This document shows, piece by piece, positions 62,416 to 64,000 of a stretch of 64,000 nt of DNA. The DNA comes from Aulostomus chinensis (taxonomy: Eukaryota > Chordata > Actinopteri > Syngnathiformes > Aulostomidae): positions 2,379,501 to 2,443,500 of the forward strand of contig JBBMOA010000018.1 in NCBI GenBank assembly GCA_037954235.1, given 5' to 3'. The translations under genes and the position numbers were made by a program. Position 1 is the stretch's first letter. Every line of letters begins with the position of its first letter. The notes under the pieces were generated by a model. It worked only from the letters and a program-made list of their open reading frames with translations, made no database searches and was not told the origin of the DNA.

Positions 62416-64000
62416 GTAAGAGACATCCCCCCCCAACCAGCACTCCAGTCTGCCTGCAGGACCGAAGACACACTCTCACTCTGGTGTCTGTGTGGCGCTC
62501 AGGTTTCTCCAGGTTCCCCCACACATGAAACCAGCAGGGTTGGACTGTCTAGGATTCAGAAAACCGCCAATTCTAGAGTCACATGAATGTATCTCAGCCT
62601 TAGAGATTAAAGCGGAGGGAAAGATGAATCCTGAGGGTCTCACACCTTGAATCCTACACCTCTGTCAGGGAGTTCAGCTCCTGCAGGCAGGTGGTTTCCG
62701 GTTGCAGGTTTTTACAGACCGGCAGCCTGAAACTGTTGCATAAACGCCTCCCACACCACGCTGGAGCAGTGTGAATAATGAAATAATCAGATATTTTGAA
62801 GCTGAGGTTGTCGAGGGACCTTCAGCATGTACCAGCCTGAAACTGGCAAACCCAGATGTGCTGTGGTGACGTGAACGCCGTCCTGTCACAAGTGGAACTC
62901 AGCCGGCCGAGGTGGAGTCATGTTTTGGCCTGGAAGTGGCAGTTTTGCAGCTCTTTGTGTCAGTGTAACCTTTGACCTGGGTGCACTCTCCACTCACCCG
63001 CCTGAGCACATGTCGATCCAGCCCCTTAAAACGCTTCCTGTCATGCCCGAGTGGCGGTGGCGGTGGCGGGTGCTGACGTGGATTGTACAAATCTGCCTGT
63101 CTTAGATCCAGAGAGCTCGTTGGGTCTGACTTCCCGCTCCTCTGGTTCCTGTGATGAGCCGCCAGACTCCACAAGCAGGAGGTTCGAATCAGTGCTGGGG
63201 TCCAGTTTGCCGTTGCGAATGCGATACGACCCCCCTTCTTTTGACTCGCTGACTTTTGAGCCACAAACTCAACGAGTCAGCCTTGCGATCGAACGACGCG
63301 CTTTGAGCTTTGACAACCACAGAACAATGGAGAGTTCTTCGCTGAGTTTGTCCCCCGTGAAGCGCGACGTTCTCGCTGTGATTCTTCCCGCCAACATGGA
63401 GGCTACGTGTCGGTGGTAGGTTCCAAATTAAAACCTCAAGATCCGGAACAAACCGTCGTCGAGTCAGCTCCAGAACCTGGCCCAGTGTAGGCTGATACCA
63501 GCACTGGTGATGTTTTTGACCCCCCTGCGTTATTTAACTAAAACTTTTCAATATTGTGACGAGGGACTTGACGGACATCGTTATTTTGGGATGCAGCTCA
63601 AGTGTCATCTTTACTTGACCGCATTTTAGTAGAAGTGATGTCATTTTCTGAGCTGTGATGTCGTTTGAAGACTGCTTCCGTGTACGTGCACGTGTTGTTG
63701 ACGGTGGAGCCCCGACCGCTCGTCTCATGTGGTCGTTGTAAATTGGCTTTGATGATTTGTTCACGTTAATGGGGGTAAACCCCAGAGTCCACTGGGGGGG
63801 TCCTCTGACCTGAGAGGGAGCGCAGATCAAATATGTTCCTGGGGGGTGTGGCCAGTGAACGGGGCCTTACAGACCCAGACCAGGCAAGTTTGTGGAGACT
63901 CTAAAGGGGCCACTGTCTAAATGGGCCCTGACAAAGGTGTGACCACCCCTGCAACCTCTCTGGACGGTCTCGGGGGGGTCAGTGAATGGAGGTGAAAGAA
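62416..64000 (+). other. cacng2: Start of cacng2 intron 1
   Basis: The sequence after the donor of exon 1 to the end of the window shows no further exon with claudin-like sequence. CACNG2 intron 1 is very long in mammals, so this is expected. Small open frames here are not supported. Confidence 0.7.

Overview
The window is vertebrate nuclear DNA, almost certainly from a percomorph teleost. The evidence is multi-exon genes with short introns, abundant (CA/GT)n microsatellites, a percomorph-type six-exon growth hormone gene, and teleost-like protein sequences. It holds six recognisable genes. I found no prokaryotic, phage, CRISPR or rRNA features, and no tRNA that I can support.

Layout: (1) crhr1 (CRH receptor 1), + strand, 1602-7258, with its first exon missing from the window. 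(2) mapt (tau), + strand, 8848-11301, complete, nine coding exons, a short 260-residue protein with only three microtubule-binding repeats. (3) cdc27 (APC3), - strand, 13385-21648, complete, 20 coding exons, tail-to-tail with mapt. (4) gh1 (growth hormone), - strand, 22532-24687, complete, six exons. (5) a Nav1.4-type muscle sodium channel (scn4a), - strand, 27426-40589, 30 coding exons, 1731 residues, with two AT-AC introns. (6) about 21.6 kb with no gene I can recognise (40590-62204), holding simple repeats, a 43-bp minisatellite, a roughly 15-bp satellite, a 1.1-kb palindromic TA array, a foldback element and a decayed LINE. (7) the first coding exon of cacng2 (stargazin/TARP gamma-2), + strand, 62205-62415, whose intron 1 runs off the right edge.

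The gene order joins pieces that in human lie in separate intervals of chromosome 17 (CRHR1-MAPT at 17q21.31, CDC27 at 17q21.32, GH1-SCN4A at 17q23) and places CACNG2 (human 22q) beside them. The genes are not an operon. They act separately in the stress axis, neuronal cytoskeleton, mitosis, growth endocrinology, muscle excitability and AMPA-receptor trafficking.

All exon coordinates come from reading splice sites and keeping reading phase by eye, with the mammalian proteins recalled as guides; no alignment program was run. The least certain junction is the scn4a exon 18/19 boundary. The most interesting points are the conserved AT-AC introns, extra introns in the usually uninterrupted 3' end of scn4a, an Asp-to-Asn change in the domain III pore, a three-repeat tau with an altered aggregation motif, and clustered GAS-like sites in gh1 intron 1.
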